64,000 nt of DNA from the NCBI GenBank assembly GCA_025617745.1, contig CM046870.1, positions 6,201,618 through 6,265,617 on the forward strand. The letters run 5' to 3'. A program made the position numbers and the translations under genes. The stretch's first letter is position 1. Each line of letters begins with the position of its first letter. Source of the DNA: Heliocidaris erythrogramma (taxonomy: Eukaryota > Echinodermata > Echinoidea > Camarodonta > Echinometridae). Under the pieces are notes generated by a model, which did not search any database, had not been told where the DNA came from, and saw only the letters and a program-made list of their open reading frames with translations. Shown piece by piece: positions 23,753 through 35,606 of this stretch.

Positions 23753-24048
23753 TTATCCGGGTTGGAGTATCGACGAAGTCAATGCAACAAGCATCAGATC
23801 ACTTCTATTAATGGTCAGCGACAACAACGGACACTTCTGATTGCGTCTCTCTTTCTATTCCAGGAATCTAAGCTCCCAGGTAAGTGACAATTCTTGTCAA
23901 CTCCATACTATTTTAGCAGCTACTGATATTCTTGTGAATATACCTAACATCATCCTAACTGTCAACCATAAATTATCATTCTGCTTTACTTCAGTGATAG
24001 TAAATATTACCCTTGAAACAGATTTTTATGCAGGTGAAATATTTGTTA

Positions 24049-24637
24049 TTAAAGGGAAATCCAACCTTAATAGGAAGTTGCTTTGAAAGAAAGAGGAAAA
24101 ATCGTAGTAGATTGATGAAAGTTTGAACGAAATCGGACAAGCAGTAAGAAAGTTATGAATTTTTGAAAGTTGTAATCACTATACATATGGGAATTTCAAA
24201 TTGGCTGAATAGGTAATGTCACTGTGATGTAGCTGTGGACAACTCCCCCATTCGCTCCAACACACAAAATGACTAAAATGTCACTTTTTTGAAAATGTAT
24301 TACTCAGTCGGATCTTTTTCATTCATGAGGACGTATAACAATATGCTATCTCCAATATATTTTGAGCCCTGCCCTGAGGGTAAAAGCGCCTTGAAGAAAA
24401 CCACAAATTAATGATATTTTTGTGTACAACAGACACGAGAGTTGTCCACAAAAATGTCACAATCGACTCACCAAATTGCCAATTTGAGATTCGCATAGAA
24501 GTAGTGATCTCATTTTTCAAACATCCATAACTTTCTTAGTCCTTGTCCGATTTCTTTCAAACTTTCACCATCCTGTTTTTCTTATTTTTCTGCTTTCACA
24601 CAAATCATTTTATTACCAAGGTTGCATTGCCCTTTAA
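24049..24637. mobile_element. piggyBac-like foldback MITE with TTAA ends, family 1
   Basis: The ends ttaaagggaaatccaacctt and aaggttgcattgccctttaa are inverted with a few mismatches, and TTAA is the outermost sequence on both sides (24049-24052, 24634-24637). Inner blocks also pair (gaaatcggacaagcagtaag with cttagtccttgtccgatttc). Length is 589 bp, non-coding. TTAA is the standard piggyBac target. Confidence 0.8.
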
Positions 24638-25123
24638 TTACGTTTTTACTTATCATAGGTATTACAAGCCTACTTTTTATGGCTTTTATGTTATACAAAG
24701 TATGAATGTGAACCTTTTGCATACTTTTCATTACTACTATATGCCAACATGTTATCAGAGAAAAACGAAAAATACTTGGTGTTGTTGTTGTTGATGCTGT
24801 TGTCATCACCATTGGCAGTGTTGTTGTCATTATCATTGTCAATGTTGTTGCCTTTCATTGATCAATTTGTTTACCCTTGCAACATGTGTACTTCGTAGTT
24901 TGTCTACAAGTAAAATAGGATGGTAGTTTGAGTTCTGCAGGTACCGAATGTAAAAACAGCCCGTAACTATATGATCTTTTCACGCTAATTCCCCTTTCCG
25001 CCTGTACAATATTTTGAGTGTAGTTTGTAGATATCTGATCACAAAGCCACATTAACTATAGCTATATTGACTTGAGGAAGGCAACATCATACAGAAATGG
25101 ATTTTGATACAAATCATTGATCT
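24638..25123. other. Non-coding stretch with TTG-rich microsatellite
   Basis: 24778-24850 is gttgttgttg/attgtcaatg-type simple sequence. Nothing else was identified. Confidence 0.5.
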
Positions 25124-25271
25124 GGGCCCTGTTTCATAAAACATGTTATCATTAACAACTGCCCCATTCCTATGACAAATTTGCTCTCAGCCAATCAGAT
25201 TCCTGATTTCAATAGCTTATAACAATTATTGTAACTTGTTATTGGTAACAAGTTTTATGAAACAGGACCCA
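25124..25271. mobile_element. Palindromic MITE, 'CCCTGTTTCATGAAAC' family, copy 3
   Basis: Opens gggccctgtttcataaaaca, has the family centre tttgctctcagccaatcaga and closes gttttatgaaacaggaccc. It is the best-preserved palindrome of the family in the window. Confidence 0.85.
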
Positions 25272-25651
25272 GTTTATGTTGGTTTTGTCATAGTCCTGCG
25301 AATGTTACTCCAATAAGACAAATCGGAGATGCAATCTGAGCATGAGCAGATAAAGGTCATCTGTACCAAATTCTAAAACCCACTGACACTAATATTCGAT
25401 ATGTGCTCATGAATGTCATGTAATCATTATTCAATTATGCACTAATGGTGCATTCCATGATATCCAGGTGGAAGTATTCTTTTTTTAAAGGGGGAAACAA
25501 AAGCTATTCATGAGGCACCTCTATCACTCCCAGAGTTATTTTTCTGAAGTGCACATAAAGGGACCCTCCATGTCTAAAATATCTGTGGATATTTGGGGTC
25601 ATTTGTACCATGCGCTAACCCCGAACTTGCTTATTGCGAAGTATGCACGTG

Positions 25652-26260
25652 TTAAAGGCCAAGTCCACCCTAATATCAAGTTGATTTGAATAAACAGAGT
25701 AAAATTAAACAAGCATAACAGTAAAAATTTCACTGAAATCGGATGTAAAATAAGAAAGTTATGGCATTTTGAAGTTTGCATTATTTCATGAAACAGTGAT
25801 ATGCATAGCATGGGCGGTATGCAAATGAGTGAACCGATGATGTCATGCACTCACTTTTCCTTATGTATTTTATTATATGAAATATCATATATTTCATTTT
25901 TTTTGCTTCAATAATGTAAAACATGGTTTGACTCCATATGGAACATGTAAAATCATCATTATTGTAACTTATTTTCATACAAGGAAGGGATTCTTTATTA
26001 TCACATCTATAAAAATTGAAATATTTGAAATTTCATGTAATAAAATACATAAGGAAAAGTGAGTGTGTGACATCATCGGTTCACTCATTTGCATACCGCC
26101 CATGCTATGCATATCACTGTTTCATGAAATAATGCAAAACTTCAAAATGCCATAACTTTCTTATTTTACATCCGATTTCAGTGAATGAAACTGTTATGCT
26201 TGTTTAATTTTACTCTGTTTATTCAAATCAATTTGATATTGAGGTGGACTTGGCCTTTAA
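25652..26260. mobile_element. piggyBac-like foldback MITE with TTAA ends, family 2
   Basis: The inverted arms are about 230 bp each: ttaaaggccaagtccaccct at the left and ggtggacttggcctttaa at the right. The conserved inner block gcatagcatgggcggtatgc has its inverse gcataccgcccatgctatgc. TTAA is at both ends. The arms are only slightly diverged from each other, so this copy is fairly young. Confidence 0.9.
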
Positions 26261-27176
26261 AGCTGACAGAAATATTTCATACTGTAATAATGTCTGTCAG
26301 AATTAGGCTATAATATACATTCAACATTTCTTAGTGTAATTTGGTATCAGATTAACAGGTCTCTAACATGTTATATCACAATGAAAATTGTTTATCTCAA
26401 AATGATATCCGTCAATACACAAAATGTCTTCCACTAAAAAGTTAAAGCACATATTACTGGGTTTAAGCTCGATTAAAAATCTGTTAAAAAAGATACATGT
26501 ACCATACATTTAGATATCGATGTATAAGCGCCTTGTCCGCCTTTACACCATCTCAAAGTCAGTAGGCACGTAAAGTCAACATTTTAGTAAAGTACAGGGT
26601 AGATACTGAACAAAAGACTGATAAACTGTTTGTAGTTAGGATTTCGCGTTGAATGAAAGAGGCGGTCTGACAGGAAGTTCTAATTTATAGTGCTCAAGTA
26701 ACTTCCTTTAATTGTGCCTAAATCCCAGTCATTGACTGGAGTAAATCCCTTGTGTCGCGTGTTTGGAGAGTTACTTTATAATGAGGATTAATCGAAAATA
26801 GAAGAAACAAGGGAGGTGGTCACTCTCTTCCACATCCCTGCAGAAACTATCAAAGGGGGTCATTTCCACTATGGTCAAAAAATTGGTATTGTAATAACAT
26901 CACGATATTACGTACTACATCCTTTCTTTTACCTCACCATGGCATGGCGATATTTATCAGTCAAAATTGCAATTTCAATCTTCGGACCGTAGTGTGAATG
27001 TATATTTTTCATACAGTGAGATGAATCCAGATTTTAGTCGACCAAGGGGTTACCTCAGAATATTTTAAAAGAAGAGGCATGTTCCTTTTCGTTAATGATC
27101 ATCATGAGTTCATGACTATATTTTAATTGTATATGGGTGGTGGTTATATATACATGTATATGCTTTTACTATACTC
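26261..27176. other. Non-coding stretch
   Basis: No exon or repeat border that I can support. It may hold the unseen 5' exon of the zinc-finger gene at 29400, but I could not locate it. Confidence 0.4.
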
Positions 27177-28310
27177 CTTTAATACACTGGCGTACTGGTG
27201 GGGGGGGGGGGGGGGCTTGGGGAGCTTGCCCCCCAAATGAAATTTAACCATGGTTTATTTTCAATTCCATACAAGTGATATATAAATATTCGTGATATCA
27301 CATGATTTTCAATAAAATGTGTATTTCTCCCTTTCTGTTACAAACTAACACATTCCCAAATAGCCATGTAGAGAATTGCTGGTTTGTATGATTGGTTGTA
27401 TGTTACACTTTGATCAAAACAAGTATTGATTGGATACCGTAAAACCTCGCCTATAGGCACCTACTTGCGTGATCTCTTTGAAGAAGTTTATTTTCCGTAA
27501 AAAACAAAGTCAAATGAATATTTATCAGCCCGTCTCGGTAGCAACAGCGCAATATCTCTTCAGAGTGTTAACGAATATATATATATATCAATAATCCAGG
27601 AAATATAAAGGATACAATCCTCCAAATCGGTATGTCGGTATTCATGCCATTCAACTGTTTGATTCTAACAGTGATAACGTATTTCATTGGGGATGAAAAG
27701 CCTCATTACAGTTAATTATAATAACTAGGTAACAGAAAATGCGTCATTATTAACAAAAAAGTGTGCATTGGTCCACTTGGTGTTCATTTACATACAGATT
27801 TGCCAACTCTCAATATTGTAAAAGCACGCCCAGCATCACATCCCCTCTGTGCTCGTTCCTTTCGCTCCCTCGTTTCTACGTCTGGGTACCTCATTCCTAT
27901 CAATATATTTAAAGTAATGTAGAATTTAATATAACATTGGACTGTGTTATAAAATTAGCGAAGATTATTTTAGGGTGCATAGTTTTATAATTATGTATCC
28001 GAGTTCATGAAAAATATATTTCTTTATACACTTTTCCCGGTCGGTCGAATCGCGACACGCTTACCCATATAGAACATATCGTCAAGTCGAAATGGTCTTC
28101 TTAGATATGCCCCACGTTGCAAATTTTAAAGTCAAAATTTCCTTCCTAGGTATGTCCCAGACTGCACACTTTCAAGTTGAAAAATGAAAAAACTCCCTAC
28201 CGCGGGAGGGGTGACACCCCCTCCCACACCCTCCCCCCGCTTGGTCGCTCCGCTCCCTCGCAAAGATTGCGCCCCCAAATGTTTTGGCTCATTACGCCAC
28301 TGCTTTAATA
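27177..28310. mobile_element. hAT-like non-autonomous element with 8-bp target duplication
   Basis: The ends cactggcgta and tacgccactg are inverted and flanked by ctttaata on both sides (27177-27184, 28303-28310), a clean 8-bp duplication as in hAT transposition. Element length is 1118 bp. A poly-G run follows the left end and a G/C-rich segment (cgggaggggtgacaccccct) lies near the right end. There is no transposase. Confidence 0.8.
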
Positions 28311-29364
28311 CTAAAGACCTTGGTTGGATGTTATGGTGTTCCAACTAATTCACACCTTTTATGTTTGTGATGTAGTTGGTAATTAAAAAATCGTATTGAT
28401 TTAAATCAAATAACAGGCGAAACTTACATGCGACCTTTTTCATGTGGTACAGTCATTTAGAAAGAATTAATACTATGGGCAATTCCATGGTTAGTTTCGT
28501 TACACTTTATCAAATTTTAATATTTTTGATACAGATAATTCAATAGCTTTTTCATCTGAAGTCCTACTCTTGCAAATATATATTCACCTAACAAAGGTCT
28601 ACAGTACATAAAAAAAATCAAAAGTAAATGAATAAAATAATAGCTGTAATGAGAACGTTTTATGCCGGTTAGTTACGTTACAAAAAAAGGACATGAGAAA
28701 CAAACCAAGTTTTTGAAACAATATTCCTCCTTATGGTATTGTAGCTCAAACTTGGAGCCATATCAGTATTACCATATCAGTATTACCTCTTAAATGATGA
28801 CAAATGTTGCCCCAAATTGCTTAGAGATTGTATCTCTCAATTAATTGTTTAAGTAGAGCCCAAAACCTTGGTTAGTAACGTTACGGTTAGTCACGTTACA
28901 GTTTGTCCAGTACTACTTTTTTGAGATTTTTATACCTTTTCAACAACTTATTATTGCCTACTTTATTTTAAATTGGTGTGCCTTAATGCCCTACAAATTA
29001 TCTAATCGAAAAAATTCACAAAATATACAGTATAGTTTTTGTCCATGACTAAAAAACTGTGAAGTCCCATCTATCTAAATTTGTGTATGGTTCGGATTCT
29101 TCTATAAGGGGCCATATTAAATAAAATTGTTTTGGGTGAGTATGAAACCCCTTTGTAAAAACAATTCCTGTATTTATTTAAACCCCCAAAATTGACCTGA
29201 ATTCAGAAAGAGCAAAAATAAAGTTTGGCCTGATGTCCACTTAATCATGGAATTGCCCCTATGCATTTCTACCTTGTCAAGCAAAACCCCTAGCCAGACA
29301 TGCCAGATAACTCCGGACTTCAAATGGCACCATTACAGTGTAGATTTACGTTTCATCTCTGCAG
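28311..29364. other. Upstream region of zinc-finger gene 1
   Basis: AT-rich, with no exon identified. The coding exon at 29365 begins with two bases that complete a codon, so a leader exon must lie upstream, here or farther out. Confidence 0.5.
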
Positions 29365-29399
29365 ATTATCATACCGTACAATCAACCACGAGAGGGGTG

Positions 29400-29577
29400 A
29401 TGGAAGAGCTACATACATCACAGGAAGTCGGATACCTGATCTACTGTCCAACAGAGGAGGAACTTGAAGATGGCTACATTGAATACTTGAACGATGACTT
29501 GAGATGGGAGTTAGGAGATGACGTCGTGAAAGATGACAAAATTGGTATGCAGACGGTAGCACAGTCACTGTATCAAG
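29400..29577 (+). CDS. Zinc-finger gene 1, acidic N-terminal exon
   Basis: The exon runs from an acceptor (catctctgcag, exon start 29365) to a donor (caag|gtaatg) at 29577, 213 bases, phase 1 at both ends. The best start is the ATG at 29400 (gtgATGg). It encodes about 59 residues opening MEELHTSQEV, then GYLIYCPTEEELEDGYIEYL, then an acidic stretch. The motif GYLIYCPTEE, the acidic tail and the ending QG are shared with the exon at 49558-49806. It joins the zinc-finger exon at 30472 in frame by completing a GAT codon, giving a predicted protein of about 439 residues. The motif is not one I can name. Its role is likely protein interaction or transcriptional effector function (inference). Confidence 0.8.
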
Positions 29578-29741
29578 GTAATGACATGTTGATATTGAGG
29601 GTCCAGGAATCTTTGATTCGGGGGGGGGGGGGTGGGGCACACTACACTGAAAAATCTGTCATCTTTGACAGGCAAAACAAAGAAATAAAAGTCATTATAT
29701 TTCAGGTGCCCATTTTGGGAGGAGGGGGGCTAAGTGCTGCC

Positions 29742-29910
29742 ACCAGGGGAATAACTACAGGCGCCGCGGAACGTCTTTGAAAGTGGAGGGGCTTAATGGG
29801 GGGGGGGGGGGGGGAGGGGGCGTGTATACCACATTTTTGCACCGCCATACGTTTACTGAAAAAGTGGGGGGGGGGGCTGCAGCCCCTCCAGCCCCTGTTT
29901 CCGCTGTCCC
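29742..29910. repeat. Poly-G inverted-repeat element in intron of gene 1
   Basis: Reads aggcgccgcggaacgtcttt, a 16-base poly-G run, cgccatacgtttactgaaaaagt, poly-G again, then gctgcagcccctccagcccctgtttccgctgtccctg. Its parts match 17868-18042 and 59728-59892. (TTTCA)n follows at 29932-29964 with LINE-tail-like sequence behind it. Confidence 0.6.
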
Positions 29911-30471
29911 TGAACTAGACGAGGGGGGTATTTCATTTCATTTCATTTCATTTCATTTCATTTCGTTTATTTCCACTTCCAACAGAATAAAATACATGGG
30001 TTTGCAATGTACAAAGCAAAACAATGAAACTTAACGTTACATGTAATTGGTTTACAACGTACAATAGGCATAAAAACATTATAAACTAGGTTGGTCGTGG
30101 ATGGGACATTCTGCTTTTGTAAAATATATCTAATATTTACTAAATGTATGCCATATTACGCGGGTGGGGGGGGGGGGGGGACACGTCCCCCTTGCCCCTT
30201 CCTTGCTCTGCCAATATATCTATTCGGGGTCATCTGGGCCTGTGATGAGGAAAGCGAACCTAATCACCCGTAACCCTGTCACATTTCCTCGTGGAATCAC
30301 TACTATTAGGGGAAAACAGTGAAAGGATCTTTACTACCAAAATATATACACACTGACTGGGCATTTCTTTTTTATTTGGATGTTGTTCATCCAATTTGAA
30401 AAGGCTTGAAATTCATTTGTTTCAAAATCGTAATGAGTGGGGTTTTTTATTCTCCCCATCTCTCTCGTCAG

Positions 30472-31613
30472 ATGGAAATACAAACGTCAATCAGAGCCTT
30501 ATAACATCCATGGATTTGCCATCCGAGAAAGCACCAACAGGCGAGGAGAGATATCCTGAAGCGAATCATATGGAGGCGGTGGAAAGGACGCTTCCAAATT
30601 TTCCTGCAAGTGGAGGATTAGAACCGCAGTTTGATTCAACTCACGGAAAGAGCTTCATGACGGAGTACAGCTCCGGTCAGGCGCCGCATCATAATGTCGT
30701 TTTTGAAGGACATAACAGTGTTGCCGAAGAGGATGGGACAATCGATCCTGATCCTTCAAATTCTCATCGTCATCAGGGTGGGAGGAAGTTGCCAGGAGAA
30801 GTGGCGCTTGGTGAGACTAGTGAACCGACGGCGATACACGCTTTAGATTGTTCTTGTGACCGATGCACTCAAACTGCGTATCGCATAAGACTGACCCAAA
30901 GAGCGGGAAAACCTTCTCAATGTTCTATTTGTGACAAAGAATTTCACTACAACTGCCACCTTCTACGTCACATGAAAACCCATACGGGTGAACGGCCATT
31001 CCAGTGCTCTCTTTGCGACAAAGCGTTTAGTCAAAAAAAATCTCTTGCAGCCCATATGCCCGTGCATACTTTTGATACAGGTGAAAAATCCTTTCAGTGT
31101 TCTACTTGTAACAAGAAGTTTTCCCGTTCATCGGGTCTCAACTCACATATGAAAATCCACACAGGAGAACGTCCCCATGTGTGTATTATTTGTGAGAAGG
31201 GGTTTATCCACCGTATAAAGCTTATAAGACATATGCGCTCACATACAGGTGAACAACCCTATCAGTGTACACACTGCGACAAACGGTTCAGTCAACGTCA
31301 CAACCTCACAGTTCACATGCGCCGTCATACCGGGGAAAGACCCTTTCGATGTTCCGTTTGCCAAAAAAGATTTCATGCAAGTATTTATCTGAACTCGCAT
31401 ATGCGAACCCATACAGGCGAACGGCCGTATAAGTGTTCCGTTTGCAGTAAAGACTTTTCCCACTCGAGTAGTTTCTATATACACGTGCGAACCCACACTG
31501 GTCAAAAGCCCTACAAATGCTCAATTTGTAAACAACAGTTTTCGCAAAGTTGTAGTCTCTCTAGGCATATGAAAACTCATAATCGAAAAGAGGAGGAAGA
31601 AGAAGGACCCTAG
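30472..31613 (+). CDS. Zinc-finger gene 1, C2H2 exon (8 fingers)
   Basis: The acceptor ctctctcgtcag precedes 30472; the exon completes a GAT codon and reads DGNTNVNQS onward to a stop at 31613. A first region (30618-30710) holds a motif shared with gene 4: Q-F-D-S-[ST], then S-F-[ML]-x-E-Y, then G-Q-x-P-x-H and F-E-G. Eight C2H2 fingers follow (30921-31580) with TGE(R/K/Q)P linkers, all with C-x2-C-x12-H-x3-H spacing. The protein ends in an acidic EEEEEGP tail. The second linker carries a 9-base insertion near 31070-31078 (HTFDTGEKSF instead of HTGEKSF) that gene 2 lacks. The product is a probable nuclear DNA-binding regulator; the target site is unknown. Expressed status is not shown by the sequence, but the frame is fully intact. 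Confidence 0.9.
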
Positions 31614-31760
31614 ACTACAATATCGACTATGCAATCTCGGGTTCAGGTTTAGGTTCGCTTTTATTTCATATTCACATTTCACATTTTCATTTTTAATACA
31701 TACTGTCAGTATTGTTTACAAGACATGATAATGATAATAATAACAATACAGAGTGTTTTC

Positions 31761-31766
31761 AATAAA
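31761..31766 (+). terminator. Polyadenylation signal of zinc-finger gene 1
   Basis: AATAAA lies 148 bases past the stop codon, within sequence conserved in the duplicate (36887-36892). Confidence 0.6.
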
Positions 31767-32799
31767 CATAAGTACATGAAAATACATTCATTTTTATCAC
31801 TTTGGATTACTTGTCTTTTTAAATTTTACTTGTAACAACTTTCAAGTCCAAACGTTTCTCCTTTAATAGACGAGAGTCGATCTTTCTGCTAAATACATGT
31901 ACTAAATTGTATCGAAAAATTGAAAGGTGTTGAGTTTCTGCTCACATTGGCACGTGTCAATTTTGCATTACACCGGGTCAAGGGGAGTTCTGAATAAGTA
32001 ATACCAAAAAGAGGATGTAATAGAAAGCCTCAAACTTCAAAAATACGTAAAAATGTATGTCCGAAAGTTCTTCAGTATATACTGAATACTCGATTTATAA
32101 AGGAGTTAGGCTCCTTCCAGAATCATCATTTCGTGTTTTTAAGTTATGTCATTGGGGCCTTCACAGGCGTGTAGGGCCTACCTGTCGTCGTCTTGCTTTG
32201 TCATCTCAAGTGTTTGACGAGTTGAGCCCTGTTCCCACCTAGCCAATATCGATAACTGGAGACGGAAATTCTGTTATATAGTATACTGTTGTTTTCATAG
32301 CGCGTTTGTAAGCACAACTGGAGAAGCAAAAATACCGAAATCACCATTAGATACCAATTTTGATATAAACATATCTGATTATAAATTGTGTATTGTAATT
32401 CCTTATCGTGGATGTACAAAGTCTCTGGATGATTTTTTTATCATATAGCCGATAGCCCATATTTGTTACAGATAGTTATTATCGGTTTAATAGGTAGAAC
32501 CGCGTCAATATGCATCTTTTCATCCTCTCTGTTTCTACCTTCCACGGGAATTGACTCGGCAAGGAAATCATCTAATATTCCCGATGATACATACTACTTG
32601 TGTATATCATTATAATGATTACGTTTAGCAGAACTTTAAAATGGCATTGTTACATATCTAAAGAAAATAAAGTTAAAAGAGGAAAGACGGGGCATTAGAG
32701 CAATGTATGGAAGATAGGCTGGCCCTCGATTTCAACTGTGTTTAAAGTGTTTTCTCTATTAAGATAAAAGGAAAATGAAACTGTATTATTCAAATATTT

Positions 32800-33005
32800 G
32801 TTTATGCACAATAAATATTTTTTAAACTTGCGTTTGAGTGTGTTGAGGGACTTAGTGTGCTTGATGTGTTGAGGAATATCATTCCATAAAGGAGTCCTTT
32901 GCATGCTATTTGCTCTAGAAAAGGAAGTACAACCATAATCAACCCGATAGTCAAATTTACCTCTAGTATAATCATTCCTATTCCCGTGCATGTGAAATTG
33001 ACCAT
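32800..33005 (-). pseudogene. LINE reverse-transcriptase C-terminal fragment (copy A)
   Basis: The minus strand encodes FDYRVDYGCTSFSRANS followed by LWNDIPQHIKHTKSLNTLKR and KFKKYLL, the C-terminal signature of many non-LTR retrotransposon polymerases (LWN-lP--Ik---SL--FK-kLK--L). The upstream catalytic domain is missing. Its duplicate is at 37925-38134. Confidence 0.7.
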
Positions 33006-33502
33006 CTGTAGTACTATCAGTTTTTATTGACCAAGGTGATACACATGTGTTATCTAAAAAAAATAAACGATTGGTTTTAAATTCGATGTCTTTGTCAACA
33101 ATTGATGGTAATTATCTAGTGTGTTTGGAGAGTGTCAGATCAAGGTGCAAAAAAGGGCATGTGTCTTTTCCGAGGCGGCTTCCAGGCAGGTCAGGGGTGG
33201 AGAAAGGGTGTGGCGCTCATGCGAAGTGTACTGACCATATAAAAGAGAATTAAATGATTCCAGACTTCATTTCAATTCATTTTATTACAATAAAATCCAC
33301 AGTTTATAATTCTCATCAAATATACAATGAAATAGAGAAGAAGAATACATAACAGGTAAATGAACTATCGAAACAGAATTATTAAATAAAAAGGAAAAAT
33401 ATACAGCGGCATCTTCGAGCCTGTTATATGATGAATTATGCCTGTATGAAGCAGAAGTATAGAACGGTCATTTTTAGGCTTTTGAAAAATATTTAATAAT
33501 GA

Positions 33503-33745
33503 GTGGCGTATCCAGGATTCTCTTGCAGGGATGGGGTACTCGTCCGGAAAAAAATTCACAAATAAAAACAAAACAAAACAAAAACAAAAACTTTTCGCGT
33601 GTGTCTCAATCCAAAAGTTTGCCGGGGGGGGGGGGGTATCACAAATCAGTGCATTTTTTGCCTTTGTGTACTTAAGGAATGCCATATTTGTTTTGCCAGA
33701 GGAGGGGGGTGCTCGCGTGCCCCTGGAGCCGCCAATGATATTGTT
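33503..33745. mobile_element. hAT-like poly-G MITE in duplication copy A
   Basis: Starts gtggcgtatccaggattctc and ends cccctggagccgcc, flanked on both sides by aatga. A poly-G run at 33624-33636 has a different length in the copy at 38633-38886, illustrating homopolymer instability. Confidence 0.65.
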
Positions 33746-34569
33746 GGCCTGCAAAGTATGAAAATAGGCGCGAGAGAGGGTGATTGTAAAAAACGAAAAT
33801 AGAAGGGCGCGCGGGGCGGGGGGGGGGGGGGGGGGGTAAGGAGCAAATGAAATCTTAGTTTTCTTAATTCTACTTATTATATACTGAAATATAATATATT
33901 TCTATTTTTTCCTATTATCAACATATCCCCTCTGATCTGTACTTAGCCTACTGAATATACCGTATATAATGGATAGCATGTTGTCATAATGTTCCAAAAT
34001 TGACCCTGCTCAGGTATAAACGCAAAAAATTATACATACATGGCTTGTATTTGTTATTCTTTGTCTTGGAGCGAATGAGAGGTGTCCGATATAACATTAT
34101 GCTTTTACTCAATGATACTTCAAGATTCAAGATTCAAGATTCATTTATGTTTCGATACCAATTCATAAATCATATAAAGTATTTACATTGTACAAGAAAC
34201 TCATCATTCAAACATAACGCATATGAACTTTGTTTTACATATTGTTTTCTAAAATAAATGTTATAACAGAGAGAGGTGTACACACGTTTCAAATGTTTCT
34301 TGATAATAATAAACGAAAAGGTAACGAAAGGGAACTGGCAAAGAAGCGGAGCTTGTAAAAAGCATGTTCCCAATTTAAAATCATTGTAATTATATAAATC
34401 ATTCAAAAGTCTGTTCGTTGTATTTTTTTACATATAGAATACTTACTTACTTAATTAATAAACACACAAAGGCTCACCTAAATGAAGAAGCAGATGGGGA
34501 GGGACGGGTTGATAGAGGAAAAGAGATGGAATCAAAAAAGGGAGTAAGAGAGGGGAAATAATAGCAGAA

Positions 34570-35486
34570 TATGTATCTTTATTTAGTTCACATTGCAAGA
34601 AAATCACAAATATGGCAATTAATGTATCACTAGAAACTGGGAAGCTTACAGATGGCAATCGTATAAGTTTTATGTCAACTGCGTATCTGATGATTATAAA
34701 AACAACATAAATAAAAGCACTTCTAAGCATCGGGAATATCCGAGGATTCGCCAGAAATATAGCGATGTTTTGATGTCGTCACACTAGGGATCGATCCTGC
34801 TTAAGCAGACGACGTCCTATAATGAATGAACGTAATTGCAATGCAATTATTTATCAAATTATAAAGAGTTTAGTATATTTAACATGACCTTATTTCACAC
34901 CATTCTAAAAGGGAAAGTGAAACTGATTCTGATAACTAAAACCGTTTGATTGTACAGTTAACAACAAAATTATTCATACCCCTTGGAAAATTCTAGTTTT
35001 TTGCATTTTTTCTAAAAATGAATGGTTAAATGAAGTTACTTGCACATCACTTGAATACATTTAGTTATCATCTGCAAATGAATGTCGTTTCCGGTTTCAC
35101 CTCATTTGCATAACAATAGAAAAGGTGAGTTATCCAAACTGGGCGATGTTCAAAATTATTCATACCCTTGGTGATTTATTGACTTTGTCAATCAGTATGA
35201 ATCCGATCCTTGTGATTAATGCTTGTAATTCACTTTATTATAATACACCATCACAAGGCTTCCGGGAGGGGTCTCTGCTGGGATATCGGGCCAATACCTG
35301 GTCTCCAATGGCCCAATCTCCTTGAGGATGTTGTCCACACATGCCATCACCTGGTCTTCAGGGGATTCGATGGATTTAAAGCAGATTTTGTGTTTGCAGG
35401 TGGTGTAGTTTTAGACGTCATGAGGATAGGACTATGATATTAATATTTTCGTTAATATTCCTTACATTTTAATGACAATTCTGTAT
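34570..35486. other. Spacer between duplication copies, with Tc1-like remnants
   Basis: 34953-35190 carries two copies of the Tc1-type end caaaattattcataccc (at 34974 and 35152) in the same orientation. 35219-35440 is non-coding or an unrecognised transposon body. No zinc-finger upstream exon of the GYLIYCPTEE type is present here. Confidence 0.6.
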
Positions 35487-35606
35487 CTGACTGGGCATAT
35501 CTTTTTTATTTGGATGTTGTTCATCCAATTTGAAAAGGCTTGAAATTCATTTGTTTCAAAATCGTAATGAGTGGGGTTTTTTTATTCTCCCCATCTCTCT
35601 CGTCAG

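Larger units (their letters stand above)
30353..34569 (+). repeat. Segmental duplication, copy A (4.2 kb)
   Basis: Aligns almost continuously with 35487-40221, from ctgactgggcat to aataatagcagaa. It covers the last part of the intron, the zinc-finger exon, its 3' flank, a LINE 3' fragment and a poly-G hAT-like MITE. Copy A lacks the 501-bp transposon and the 68-bp tandem duplication found in B, and keeps a 55-base segment (about 32629-32683) missing from B. Direct orientation, with 0.9 kb between copies. Confidence 0.95.

Noticed and set aside
31239..31524. Antisense frames of 72-88 codons within zinc-finger exons (also 36365-36650, 51523-52093)
   Set aside because: Shadows of the repeated C2H2 codon pattern on the opposite strand.
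35219..35440. Zinc-finger upstream exon or Tc1 transposase in the spacer
   Set aside because: Lacks the GYLIYCPTEE motif and lacks DDE signatures on either strand; only Tc1-like end words nearby are supported.
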